From contig JBDRZP010000020.1 in the NCBI GenBank assembly GCA_039804025.1, positions 1-36,629 of the forward strand: a stretch of DNA of 36,629 bases. Reading direction: 5' to 3'. This document shows, piece by piece, positions 29,462 through 36,629 of this stretch. Each line of letters starts with the position of its first letter. Within the stretch, counting starts at the first letter, position 1. The stretch is from a candidate division WOR-3 bacterium (GTDB lineage: Bacteria; Hydrothermota; Hydrothermia; Hydrothermales; JAJRUZ01). The notes beneath the pieces are model-generated. The model was not told the origin of the DNA and made no database searches. It worked only from the letters and a program-made list of their open reading frames with translations. A program made the position numbers and the translations under genes.

Positions 29462-32400
29462 TTAATTCTTTAAATATTCAATAAGTGGATCAGAAACAAG
29501 TGGTATAACATCTTTTAGCATATGGGGCATTAAATTATCTACAATTTTAGGCATAAGCTCGGGCATCTGTTCTTCCATGTAATCTGGCATATCTATTTTT
29601 TCTTTAACAAGTTCAAGCATTCTTGGCATAACCTTAGGCATAATAACTGGCATAAGAATAGGAAAGAGAATAGGAAACATAGGTTTCATAGCATAAAGAG
29701 AAAGTGGAATTTTTCCCATAAATTTCATTATCTTTCCCATTCCTAAGGGCATAGCATTTATGATATCAGGAAACATTTCTTCCATTAAAGTAGCAAAACC
29801 CTCTGGTGTCATTAGTTTTATCATCTTTTCAAAAACTGCCCATCCTCTTTTAACTTCTGGATTGGGATCAGGTAATTCATAACCAAGACTTTCAGCTGTA
29901 AATCTTGCAAGGTCAACAATTTCAAGAGGTAAATTTTTTTTCTCTTTAGTTACTCTTAACTGAAATTCACAGCAAGGACAAAGGGCAAGAACTTTTTGTG
30001 CACCTACTTCAATTGCTTCTTTTAATCTTATTTCACCAGTTTCTGCTGCAACATCTGGTTCTTTTATAAGAGTGAGAACTGAACCGCAGCAAAGGGAGTT
30101 TTCCCTATTATGTTTCATCTCAACAAATTCCACATTTGGATTTGCCTTTATTAACTCTCTTGGTTCTTCATAAATTCCTGATGCTCTTCCTATATGACAG
30201 GAATCATGGAAAGTCACTTTAATTTTTTTATCTTTAGAGTTTTCAAATTTAAACTCCCCTTTTTTAATTTTTTCAGTTATTACTTCACTATAATGTTTTA
30301 CTTTGATGTCGTATTCAATTCCGAGTTTTTTAGCCCATTCTGGATAAACTTTTCTCCACATCATATCACAGGCGGGGCAAGAGGTTATGACAAATTTTGC
30401 CTCTCTATCTTTTACAGCTTTAATATTTTTTTTCATTGTTTCTTTAAAAAGATCCCATTTACCAGCTACAAGCATTGGTGTTGCACAGCAATTCTCTTCG
30501 TCTCCCAAATATGTAAAGTCAATTCCAGCTGAATCAAGAAGCCTTACAGTTCCTATTCCTATGTCCTGTTCCACATAACTTGCAGTGCAACCTGCAAAAT
30601 AAACATAAGGTGCTTTTTCCTTTTTGTAATACTTTTCTTTGAGATCTTGAGGGAACCATTCTGCTCTATTTTTTCTATAACCAGCCCATATATTTCCTTC
30701 TTTTGATAGAGCTTGAGCCATCATTTCAAAGGGAGGAAAAGTCATTTTCTTTTCTTCATCTACAAGTTTTCCCCTTAATTCCATCCAGGATTCTTCAATT
30801 GGAAGATTAGCTGAACATCTTAAATTACATCTCTCACAGGTAGTGCAGGCAAGAAAGGAGTCAACCATTTTTTGGTTAAAATTTTCTCTGCCTTCCATAA
30901 ATTCTCTTAAAAAGAACCATTTTCCCCTTGGACTCTGGCTTTCCCATCCTCTTCCATAAAATTGTGTGCAGTCTTCAACACAGTATCCGCATTGAGAACA
31001 CACATATGAGAAAAAAGCAATATCAGCTGGTATTCCCCTTATGTCTCTGTCAGGTTTTTCCCCAATTCTTAAAGTTACATAATTTCCAAAAGGTCTTATA
31101 AAGGGTTCAAATATTTCGGAAAGTGTTAAAATTTTGCTCATAAATCCATCAGTTATTACTTTTCCTGGATTGAAGAGATTTTTAGGATCTTTTTCAATTT
31201 TAAATTTTCTGAGTTTCTTAACTTTATCTTCACCTAAAATTTTTTTAGCCTTTTTTGAGAAATAAAGTCCTGTTGAATAGGGTCTCCCTCCATATTTTTC
31301 TGCAATTTTTAAAATTGTTAAAACAAGTCCGAAAACAAAGTTATAACTGAATTTTCTTTCATCACTTGGAATAAAGCCAAGCACAACCACTTCAGGTTTT
31401 CCGTATTTTCCAGTTTTAATAATTACAGCTTCTTTTACAACTGGTTTATTAATTTTATTTTCTATTTCTTTTAGACATTTATCTAAATTTTCAAGAGGTA
31501 TTATAAATTCAGAGGGCACAAGGGATGGTCCCAGCCTTTTGATAACCATTATTTTAAATCTATTTTCCCATTCATGCCTTGCTATTTCTTCACTTAAAAT
31601 TTTTATTTCATACTTGTTTGCTAAACTTTTAAGATTATTTAGAACTTCTTCTTTGTCCTTTTTTCTGTAGGCTATTGTAAGAATATATGCAGCAGGTAAG
31701 AGAATTTTTTCTTCCTTTTTATTTTCATTTAAAGGTGCTTTATTTTTAAGTTCAGCCATCCTTGGATTTATAAAACTTAATGACCAGATTTTTAAATCCA
31801 TTTTTATAATTTCTTCAATAAAGCTTTTAAGTTTTTCTATATCAGGTGTTGCAAAGGTATTTACTTCAATTTTTTCGTAAGGTTTTACTTTTAAAGTAAT
31901 CTCAGTTATTATTCCAGTTATTCCTTCTGCTTCATAGAATAAATCAAGTTCATCCTCTTCAATTTTTTTGACGGTTCCGTCTGGTAATATTGCTTTAATG
32001 GCTTTAACATTTTCTCCAAAATATCCGTATTCATAACTACCAATTCCAGCACCTCCTTGAGCAAACCATCCACCAACTGTTGAAGAAGGGTAACTTGTTG
32101 GATAAAGTCTTAAGGTTAATCCATGTTTTAAAAGTTCTTTATCAAGCTGTTCCCAGGTAATTCCTGGCTGGCAGGTTACAAGTTCCTTTTCTGGGTCTAT
32201 ATTAATAATTTTTTTCATTCTGTAAAAATCAATTACAATTCCTCTTTTGATTGGAATTACTCCTCCATACCCTGAGGTTGCTTTTCCTCTTGGAACAACT
32301 GGAATATTATTTTCCTTAGCCCATTTTACAAGGAAGACTATTTCTTCTTCATTTTCAGGTTGAACCACAAGGTCAGCAATTGGATTTTTGAATATTTTTT

Positions 32401-32521
32401 TAATAAGTGATGGTATAGAAGCAATATCATGGGAATAAAGCTTCCTTTCAATTTTATCAAGGGAAGCCCTATTTTTAAATTTTTCTATTATTGGTAAATA
32501 TTTTTTTTGTAAGGTTTTCAT
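29462..32521 (-). CDS. FAD-linked oxidase/Fe-S (CCG-domain) oxidoreductase fusion
   Basis: A 1019-residue fused enzyme of the GlcD/D-lactate dehydrogenase type. Residues ~1-465 hold the FAD_binding_4 and FAD-oxidase C domains (VVPRGKATSGYGG, PSSTVGGWFAQGGAGIGS, and a C-terminal NPGKVI). Residues ~500-575 hold two 4Fe-4S motifs (CSQCGYCVEDC and CTTCERCNLRC). Residues ~637-865 contain two CCG domains (GCTASY...ENCCATP...SCPACD and DSCHIGR...SLCCGS...CPCCEF), as in GlpC/HdrB. A Met/Pro-rich tail follows (~900-1019). Substrate is probably a 2-hydroxyacid such as lactate or glycolate, with electrons passed through the Fe-S centres to quinone or heterodisulfide-like acceptors. The ribosome binding site is AAGGAGGGG. 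A clear promoter and two operator-like repeats precede it. Confidence 0.82.
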   Translation of the reverse strand: MKTLQKKYLPIIEKFKNRASLDKIERKLYSHDIASIPSLIKKIFKNPIADLVVQPENEEEIVFLVKWAKENNIPVVPRGKATSGYGGVIPIKRGIVIDFYRMKKIINIDPEKELVTCQPGITWEQLDKELLKHGLTLRLYPTSYPSSTVGGWFAQGGAGIGSYEYGYFGENVKAIKAILPDGTVKKIEEDELDLFYEAEGITGIITEITLKVKPYEKIEVNTFATPDIEKLKSFIEEIIKMDLKIWSLSFINPRMAELKNKAPLNENKKEEKILLPAAYILTIAYRKKDKEEVLNNLKSLANKYEIKILSEEIARHEWENRFKIMVIKRLGPSLVPSEFIIPLENLDKCLKEIENKINKPVVKEAVIIKTGKYGKPEVVVLGFIPSDERKFSYNFVFGLVLTILKIAEKYGGRPYSTGLYFSKKAKKILGEDKVKKLRKFKIEKDPKNLFNPGKVITDGFMSKILTLSEIFEPFIRPFGNYVTLRIGEKPDRDIRGIPADIAFFSYVCSQCGYCVEDCTQFYGRGWESQSPRGKWFFLREFMEGRENFNQKMVDSFLACTTCERCNLRCSANLPIEESWMELRGKLVDEEKKMTFPPFEMMAQALSKEGNIWAGYRKNRAEWFPQDLKEKYYKKEKAPYVYFAGCTASYVEQDIGIGTVRLLDSAGIDFTYLGDEENCCATPMLVAGKWDLFKETMKKNIKAVKDREAKFVITSCPACDMMWRKVYPEWAKKLGIEYDIKVKHYSEVITEKIKKGEFKFENSKDKKIKVTFHDSCHIGRASGIYEEPRELIKANPNVEFVEMKHNRENSLCCGSVLTLIKEPDVAAETGEIRLKEAIEVGAQKVLALCPCCEFQLRVTKEKKNLPLEIVDLARFTAESLGYELPDPNPEVKRGWAVFEKMIKLMTPEGFATLMEEMFPDIINAMPLGMGKIMKFMGKIPLSLYAMKPMFPILFPILMPVIMPKVMPRMLELVKEKIDMPDYMEEQMPELMPKIVDNLMPHMLKDVIPLVSDPLIEYLKN

Positions 32522-32530
32522 TTCCCCTCC

Positions 32531-32548
32531 TTTTAAGTTTACTTAAAA
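32531..32548 (-). promoter_or_regulatory. Operator-like inverted repeat, proximal
   Basis: TTTTAAGT-TT-ACTTAAAA is a perfect palindrome with 8-bp arms between the promoter and the ribosome binding site of the FAD/Fe-S gene. It has the architecture of MntR/SloR-type sites (AGGT-NN-ACCT) with A/T in place of one G/C per arm. A related copy lies 19 bases upstream. Confidence 0.55.
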
Positions 32549-32551
32549 AAG

Positions 32552-32565
32552 TTAAATTTACTTAA
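32552..32565 (-). promoter_or_regulatory. Operator-like inverted repeat, distal
   Basis: TTAAAT-TT-ACTTAA matches the proximal site at 13 of 14 bases and sits at the expected transcription start of the FAD/Fe-S gene, where a bound repressor would block initiation. Confidence 0.45.
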
Positions 32566-32568
32566 TAT

Positions 32569-32597
32569 ATTATAAAATTAATTTTATAAAATTTCAA
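32569..32597 (-). promoter_or_regulatory. Promoter of the FAD/Fe-S oxidoreductase gene
   Basis: On the minus strand TTGAAA (32592-32597), 17-base spacer, TATAAT (32569-32574). Transcription should start near 32562, inside the distal operator-like repeat. Confidence 0.7.
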
Positions 32598-32662
32598 GAA
32601 GAATTTATTTTGGAAATTTTAATAAATCTCGGTTATTTGGAGGAATTAGGGAATTCATATAA

Positions 32663-32737
32663 TCGGGGCGCGCGGATTTGAACCGCGGACCTCCTGGTCC
32701 CAAGCCAGGCGCGCTATCCGGACTGCGCTACGCCCCG
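32663..32737 (-). tRNA. tRNA-Pro (anticodon TGG)
   Basis: A 75-base cloverleaf on the minus strand: acceptor CGGGGCG/CGCCCCG with discriminator A, D stem GCGC/GCGC, anticodon arm CCTGG-CTTGGGA-CCAGG with anticodon TGG, and T arm CGCGG-TTCAAAT-CCGCG. C1-G72 is the expected proline identity pair. CCA is not encoded. Stems are almost wholly G:C, against a very AT-rich background. Confidence 0.97.
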
Positions 32738-32756
32738 TAGAATTACTATAAAATTA

Positions 32757-32785
32757 ATTATAAACTTTTAACCTTAAAAATACAA
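32757..32785 (-). promoter_or_regulatory. Promoter of tRNA-Pro
   Basis: On the minus strand TTGTAT (32780-32785), 17-base spacer, TATAAT (32757-32762), 19 bases upstream of the mature tRNA 5' end. Confidence 0.5.
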
Positions 32786-32804
32786 ATTTTTATAAGTTTC
32801 AAAG

Positions 32805-32833
32805 TTGAAAAAAATTCTTCGAAAGAATATTAT
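32805..32833 (+). promoter_or_regulatory. msrAB promoter with palindrome in the spacer
   Basis: TTGAAA (32805-32810), 17-base spacer, TATTAT (32828-32833). The spacer contains ATTCTT-CGA-AAGAAT (32814-32828), an inverted repeat with 6-bp arms that a repressor could use. The TTG at 32805 is in frame with msrAB but is the -35 box, not a start codon. Confidence 0.6.
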
Positions 32834-32930
32834 ATTAAATATAAAAATGGAATTTTTTTATTTTTTGCTTTTGTTAATTTTTTTTAAAGATAAAGAAATA
32901 AAAGGAAATTTTCTAAAAGGAGGAGATCCT

Positions 32931-33941
32931 GTGGAAAAAAAATTTAAATTAGCCACCTTTGCAGGTGGATGTTTCTGGTGTATGGAAGAAGCCTTCCATA
33001 AAATTGAAGGTGTTATTGATGTTATTTCAGGTTATACAGGTGGTCAAAAGGAAAATCCCACCTATGAGGAGGTTTCATCTGGTAAAACAGGTCATTATGA
33101 AGCGGTTCAGGTTATCTATGATCCAGAGAAAATTTCATATCAGGATTTATTAGAAGTTTTTTGGTCTCATATAGACCCCACTGACCCTGAAGGGCAGTTT
33201 GCAGATAAAGGAGAGCAGTATAAAACAGCAATTTTTTATCATGATGAGGAACAGAAATTCCTTGCTGAAAAATCAAAGGAATTACTTGAAAAATCCGGTA
33301 TTTTTAAAGATCCAATTGTTACTGAAATAAAAAAATTTGAAAAATTTTATAAGGCAGAGGATTATCATCAGGATTTTTATAAGAAAGAACCGATTAGATA
33401 CTGTTTTTACAAATACTTTTCAGGTAGAGAGAAATTTATATGGAATGTTTGGAGAGAAAAATTGAAAAACTTGAAATACAAAAAAGACCCGAGATACAAA
33501 AAACCTTCAAAGGAAGAATTAAAGAAAAAATTAACAGAACTTCAGTATAAGGTAACACAGGAAAACTATACTGAAAAACCCTTTGAAAATGAATATTATA
33601 AAAATGATAGACCCGGTATTTATGTTGATGTTGTTTCAGGCGAAGTTTTGTTTTCAACTCTTGATCAATTTGATTCTGGATGTGGATGGCCTTCCTTTAC
33701 AAAACCTCTTGAGGAGGATAATTTAGTTTATAAAATTGATACATCCCATAATATGGTCAGGGTTGAAGTAAGGTCCAAACACGGGGATTCCCATCTTGGA
33801 CACTTATTTGATGATGGTCCTCCACCAACTGGATTAAGATATTGTATAAATTCAGCATCTTTAAGGTTTATTCCCCTTGAAGATTTAGAAAAAGAAGGCT
33901 ACGGTGAGTATAAAAAACTTTTTGAAAAGACTAAAAAATAG
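32931..33941 (+). CDS. msrAB: Peptide methionine sulfoxide reductase MsrA/MsrB fusion
   Basis: A 336-residue bifunctional repair enzyme reducing both Met-S- and Met-R-sulfoxide. MsrA (~1-180) has [12 protein letters not shown] with catalytic Cys14, GYTGG and GHYEAVQV. MsrB (~195-336) has the resolving Cys in SGCGWPSF (~250), [10 protein letters not shown] and the catalytic Cys in [11 protein letters not shown] (~303); the zinc CxxC pairs are absent, as in PilB-type fusions. I start at GTG 32931 because a very strong ribosome binding site (AAGGAGGAG) lies just before it. The alternative ATG at 32847 adds 28 residues with a hydrophobic stretch ([10 protein letters not shown]) and could yield an exported form from a nearly leaderless mRNA. 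The 3' end overlaps the MarR gene convergently by 11 bases. Confidence 0.9.
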   Translation: MEKKFKLATFAGGCFWCMEEAFHKIEGVIDVISGYTGGQKENPTYEEVSSGKTGHYEAVQVIYDPEKISYQDLLEVFWSHIDPTDPEGQFADKGEQYKTAIFYHDEEQKFLAEKSKELLEKSGIFKDPIVTEIKKFEKFYKAEDYHQDFYKKEPIRYCFYKYFSGREKFIWNVWREKLKNLKYKKDPRYKKPSKEELKKKLTELQYKVTQENYTEKPFENEYYKNDRPGIYVDVVSGEVLFSTLDQFDSGCGWPSFTKPLEEDNLVYKIDTSHNMVRVEVRSKHGDSHLGHLFDDGPPPTGLRYCINSASLRFIPLEDLEKEGYGEYKKLFEKTKK

Positions 33942-34530
33942 GTTTACTGTAATCACACTTAACTTTTATATCATAGTCAGAAAGTTTTTTGCCTGTAAGT
34001 TTACATAAATGTTTTTTAACAGGGTCAGGAAAGGCATTTTTTACAAAATTTACACAGTTAATACACATCCTTGAAATTCTTATAACGTTTTTATCTTGAA
34101 ATTCTGAAATTATTTTTAGTAAAAGAGTATAGAGTTCTCTTTTATCCCTTAATTTTAATGCTTTTAATCCCTTTGATATTTCGCCTCTGTAACCTGAGAG
34201 AATTTTATTTAAAACTTTTTCACCCCTTTCTGTAAGTTTTAAAAATTTGTATCTCTTATCCTTTTTACTTTTCTCCTCTTTTATCAATCCCTTTTTAACC
34301 AATGTTTTTAGAGCTTCAGAAAGTGTAGCTCTTGTTATCCCCAGTTCCTCGGATATAAAAGATGGTAAGGCTCTTTCTGCTGGATTTTCAGCAAGAAATA
34401 ATATTACCTGAATTCCAAGAGGTGATATACCTGTTTCCTTTGATATATCCCAGAATAAAACCTTTGATAGGTTCGTTATCTTTTCAAATATATATATGAT
34501 TTTTGTATCAAGCTCATTTAAATTTGTCAT
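33931..34530 (-). CDS. MarR-family regulator with C-terminal cysteine cluster
   Basis: A 199-residue protein with a MarR winged helix at ~1-145 ([56 protein letters not shown]). The extra C-terminal ~45 residues contain four Cys (CINC, HLC and KCDYS), forming a zinc- or Fe-S-type cluster found in a subset of MarR proteins. This suggests redox or metal sensing. It is preceded by the small membrane gene on the same strand (40-base gap) and has a TGAGG ribosome binding site. Plausible targets are its own operon, msrAB and the divergent cas3 promoter, but no shared operator was proved. Confidence 0.8.
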   Translation of the reverse strand: MTNLNELDTKIIYIFEKITNLSKVLFWDISKETGISPLGIQVILFLAENPAERALPSFISEELGITRATLSEALKTLVKKGLIKEEKSKKDKRYKFLKLTERGEKVLNKILSGYRGEISKGLKALKLRDKRELYTLLLKIISEFQDKNVIRISRMCINCVNFVKNAFPDPVKKHLCKLTGKKLSDYDIKVKCDYSKPIF

Positions 34531-34570
34531 ATTTATACCTCATTTTTAGGATTTCTAATTATAAGATAAA

Positions 34571-35011
34571 TTATTTACCGGGTTCTCTTATTCTTGGAAA
34601 AATTAAAAGAAAAAAGTAAAATATGGATAAAACCTGAAGTATTACACCTGAAAGAGCAAGGTAATAAAAATTTTTATTTTGGATGAATCCTTCAAAAATA
34701 CTTCTCAATACTGTTCCAGAATTGAAAAGAAAGTAGAGAGAAAGCCCCTGTTTTTCTTCCTTTCTGTATAATTTGACTCTCTCTTCTGGTTCCTGTGGTG
34801 TTTTTCTTGGAAACATCCATAAGCCAACCCCCATTATCATCTGGATAACAAATCCAAGAAAAAGTAGATGTGCGTGGACTTCTCTGAATTTAAAAAAGAA
34901 AGAAAAATTTTCAAAATTGTAACCAAGGAACATAAAAAAACCAATCAATGTTCCTGCAAGAAAGTAGAATATACTTGTTTTTATCATTAGTCTCTGATAT
35001 AAAAACTTCAT
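34571..35011 (-). CDS. Small haem-copper-oxidase-like membrane protein
   Basis: A 146-residue protein with four hydrophobic helices. The second helix carries REVHAHLLFLGFVIQMIMGVGLWMFPR, here quoted as the H-x-H start and the GLWMFPR end, a pattern resembling short subunit-I-like or NnrS-like proteins that bind haem or copper. Too short (usual subunit I is ~450 or more residues) to be a complete oxidase. No redox partners are nearby. A TATAAT ends 6 bases before the ATG (35018-35023, minus strand), suggesting a leaderless transcript, but the -35 is poor. It probably forms an operon with the MarR regulator. Confidence 0.5.
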   Translation of the reverse strand: MKFLYQRLMIKTSIFYFLAGTLIGFFMFLGYNFENFSFFFKFREVHAHLLFLGFVIQMIMGVGLWMFPRKTPQEPEERVKLYRKEEKQGLSLYFLFNSGTVLRSIFEGFIQNKNFYYLALSGVILQVLSIFYFFLLIFPRIREPGK

Positions 35012-35064
35012 AATTTTATTATAAAGGTTTTGAAAACATAAATTTTTAAATCACTTATAAAATA

Positions 35065-35094
35065 TTGACTCATTAGTTATTAATTACTTATAAT
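35065..35094 (+). promoter_or_regulatory. cas3 promoter with internal palindrome
   Basis: TTGACT (35065-35070), 18-base spacer, TATAAT (35089-35094), giving a leader of about 17 bases. The spacer contains AGTTATTAATTACT (35075-35088), palindromic at 12 of 14 positions, which may be an operator. There is no good Shine-Dalgarno before the ATG at 35118. Confidence 0.6.
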
Positions 35095-35117
35095 AAAAAT
35101 ATAGAATAAAGATACTA

Positions 35118-36629
35118 ATGGAAGAAGTAAATAATTTTTATATTAATTTTTTTAATTTTAAATGCCGTTATTTTCAAAAAGAATTATGGGAGAAAATCAT
35201 TAAAAATGAATTTCCACTCTTAATCAGGGCTTCCACTGGTTCAGGTAAAACAGAAGCTGTTCTTGCTCCATTTTTATCTCAATTTATTGATAAAAACTTT
35301 TTCATTGCTCCAAGGTTGATTTATGTCCTACCCATGAGGGTGCTTGTAAATAGTATTGCTCAGAGGATCAAAAAGTATACAGAGAAAATTTCGCCCCACA
35401 TCACTATTGAAGTTCAGCATGGAGACCTCCCCAACTCACCTTTTTTCATAGCAGACATAGTTGTAACAACCCTTGACCAGTTTCTTTATGGTTTTGCAAG
35501 GTCAAGCCATCAGGTAGGCAGACACATTGATGTGCCTGCTGGTGCCATTGCCTCATCTTTGGTAGTCTTTGATGAAGCTCATATGTATAGAGATGAGTTT
35601 ACCTTTGCCATAATGCGAGCCCTGATGGAGATACTCCATAAAAGTAATATTCCCTTCATAGTTATGACTGCTACCATGCCTAAAAGCTTAGAGGATAGCC
35701 TTTTTGAAAATATTGACATAGATGAAGGCAGGAAGATTATCGGGAAGATAGATTTAAACTCAACTCTAAAGATAACCCTATGCGAAGAGCCTCTTGTCAG
35801 AGGCAATGAGGTGAATATTTCAGATAAACTCTTACAAAAGATAAGATCCAAAAAGACACTGATAATTTTAAATCAGGTAAAGAGGGCTCAAAGGGTTTAT
35901 GAAGAAATTAAAAAGAGGCTTGATTTAAAGGAGAATGAGATAGTCTTGCTTCATTCGCAGTTTACAAGAAAAGATCGAGAAAAACATGAAAGAAAGGCAC
36001 TTTCTCTTGTGCCCCATAAAGAAGAGGAAAGAGTGGTAAGACCTGAAGGAACTGGCATAGTAGTCTCAACTCAGGTGCTTGAAGCAGGCATAGATTTTTC
36101 AGCAGAGCTTTTGCTTACAGAATTAGCGCCAGCAGATTCACTTGTTCAGAGGGCTGGAAGATGCGCAAGATATGAAGGAGAAAAGGGAGAGATGATTATC
36201 TTCCCTGTTGAAAATGATAAAGGGCATTTGCCATACAAAAAAGAGCATTTAGATAAAGCATATGATTGGCTATTAAATTATAGTAATTTTAATATAAAGA
36301 ATTTTGGTGAAGTTTGCTCCTTTGTGGATGCTACCCTTGATTATAGGGCAAACGATTATGAGGCAAGGGATACCCTGATTGATTTGTATGAGTGTGTTCT
36401 ATATGCTGATTCTAAACCTTCAAATATACAGGTTAGAGAGGGAAAACCCATTACCCTTGTAGTTGTTGACCTTTCAATAGGTGAAGGGCGAAAAAAAGAA
36501 GAAAGGATTAAGGATGCGATTAATAAAACAAATATCAGGGATAATTCCATAAGTGTAGATTTCGGAGTTGGAAGAAGACTATTAGAGAAGGGAATTTTAA
36601 AATATAAGCTTAATTTTGACCCAGAGCAG
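35118..36629 (+). CDS. cas3: CRISPR-associated helicase Cas3 (helicase part), incomplete
   Basis: The open frame of 504 codons runs off the right edge without a stop. It is an SF2 helicase: Walker A ASTGSGKTEA (~38-47), QHGD, TTLDQFLYGF, Walker B VVFDEAHMY (~150), MTATMP (~183), then STQVLEAGIDF (~315) and LVQRAGRCAR (~340). The Asp-Glu-Ala-His box, the DQFLYG segment and AGIDFSAELLLTE are typical of type I CRISPR Cas3. It starts directly with the helicase: no HD nuclease domain precedes it, so it is a Cas3' form, with the HD part elsewhere (Cas3'' gene) or, less likely, at the C-terminus beyond the edge. Codon choice here is less A/T-extreme than in neighbours, which fits horizontal transfer. 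No CRISPR array is in the window. Confidence 0.88.
   Translation, partial: MEEVNNFYINFFNFKCRYFQKELWEKIIKNEFPLLIRASTGSGKTEAVLAPFLSQFIDKNFFIAPRLIYVLPMRVLVNSIAQRIKKYTEKISPHITIEVQHGDLPNSPFFIADIVVTTLDQFLYGFARSSHQVGRHIDVPAGAIASSLVVFDEAHMYRDEFTFAIMRALMEILHKSNIPFIVMTATMPKSLEDSLFENIDIDEGRKIIGKIDLNSTLKITLCEEPLVRGNEVNISDKLLQKIRSKKTLIILNQVKRAQRVYEEIKKRLDLKENEIVLLHSQFTRKDREKHERKALSLVPHKEEERVVRPEGTGIVVSTQVLEAGIDFSAELLLTELAPADSLVQRAGRCARYEGEKGEMIIFPVENDKGHLPYKKEHLDKAYDWLLNYSNFNIKNFGEVCSFVDATLDYRANDYEARDTLIDLYECVLYADSKPSNIQVREGKPITLVVVDLSIGEGRKKEERIKDAINKTNIRDNSISVDFGVGRRLLEKGILKYKLNFDPEQ

Noticed and set aside
30194-30578. Plus-strand frames opposite the FAD/Fe-S gene
   Set aside because: The minus-strand frame is a continuous, well-conserved enzyme here; the plus frames have no recognisable motifs or start signals.
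35579-36550. Minus-strand frames at 35579-35851 and 36356-36550
   Set aside because: They lie antisense to the cas3 helicase, whose motifs are intact across both stretches.

Overview
The window is AT-rich DNA (roughly one third G+C by eye) from a bacterium with tightly packed, often overlapping genes. Two proteins end in type IX secretion (Por) C-terminal sorting domains, there are signal peptides and outer-membrane-like barrels, and a LysW-like zinc ribbon is present. The tRNA-Pro has almost entirely G:C stems although the genome is AT-rich, which suggests a thermophile. Together these point to an uncultured, probably thermophilic, diderm bacterium of the FCB/WOR-3 kind; this placement is inference.

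Layout. 1-200: tail of a T9SS cargo protein. 512-10427 (minus): a 2755-residue secreted protein (FN3-like N-terminus, two RTX-type calcium-repeat blocks interrupted by coiled coil, prealbumin/SdrD-like modules, terminal LamG domain) followed by an outer-membrane barrel gene. 10714-13934 (plus): LysW-like zinc ribbon, MtaB tRNA methylthiotransferase, a small charged protein and a T9SS cargo protein. 13939-18119 (minus): a four-gene overlapping operon of ATP sulfurylase, AlkP-superfamily hydrolase, deoxyhypusine-synthase-like protein and sugar epimerase. 18205-19072 (plus): coiled-coil lipoprotein and LysM protein, closed by a clear terminator. 19143-25346 (plus): envelope and RNA housekeeping run (PhoH, 7TM-HD phosphodiesterase, YbeY, CNNM-type protein, VanZ-PgpA fusion, Tic20/DUF4870-like protein, MltG). 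25335-32521 (minus): ArgF with a TPR protein, DegT aminotransferase with an FMN reductase, a DtxR-like regulator, and a 1019-residue FAD/Fe-S oxidoreductase with operator-like repeats at its promoter. Then tRNA-Pro(TGG), MsrAB, a Cys-cluster MarR regulator with a small haem-copper-oxidase-like membrane protein, and the start of a helicase-only cas3 running off the right edge.

Promoters are unusually readable: TTGAAA-type -35 boxes 16-18 bases from TATAAT-like -10 boxes, several so close to the start codon that leaderless or nearly leaderless mRNAs are likely. In two cases an in-frame TTG that could be taken as a start codon is in fact part of the -35 box. A small hairpin element recurs in the leaders of exported-protein genes. 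The most interesting leads are the ATP-sulfurylase operon without APS kinase or reductase, the giant calcium-repeat/LamG protein paired with a barrel, a DtxR-family protein that seems to have lost its metal ligands next to a strong candidate operator, the VanZ-PgpA fusion, and the LysW-like protein lacking the carrier's C-terminal motif.
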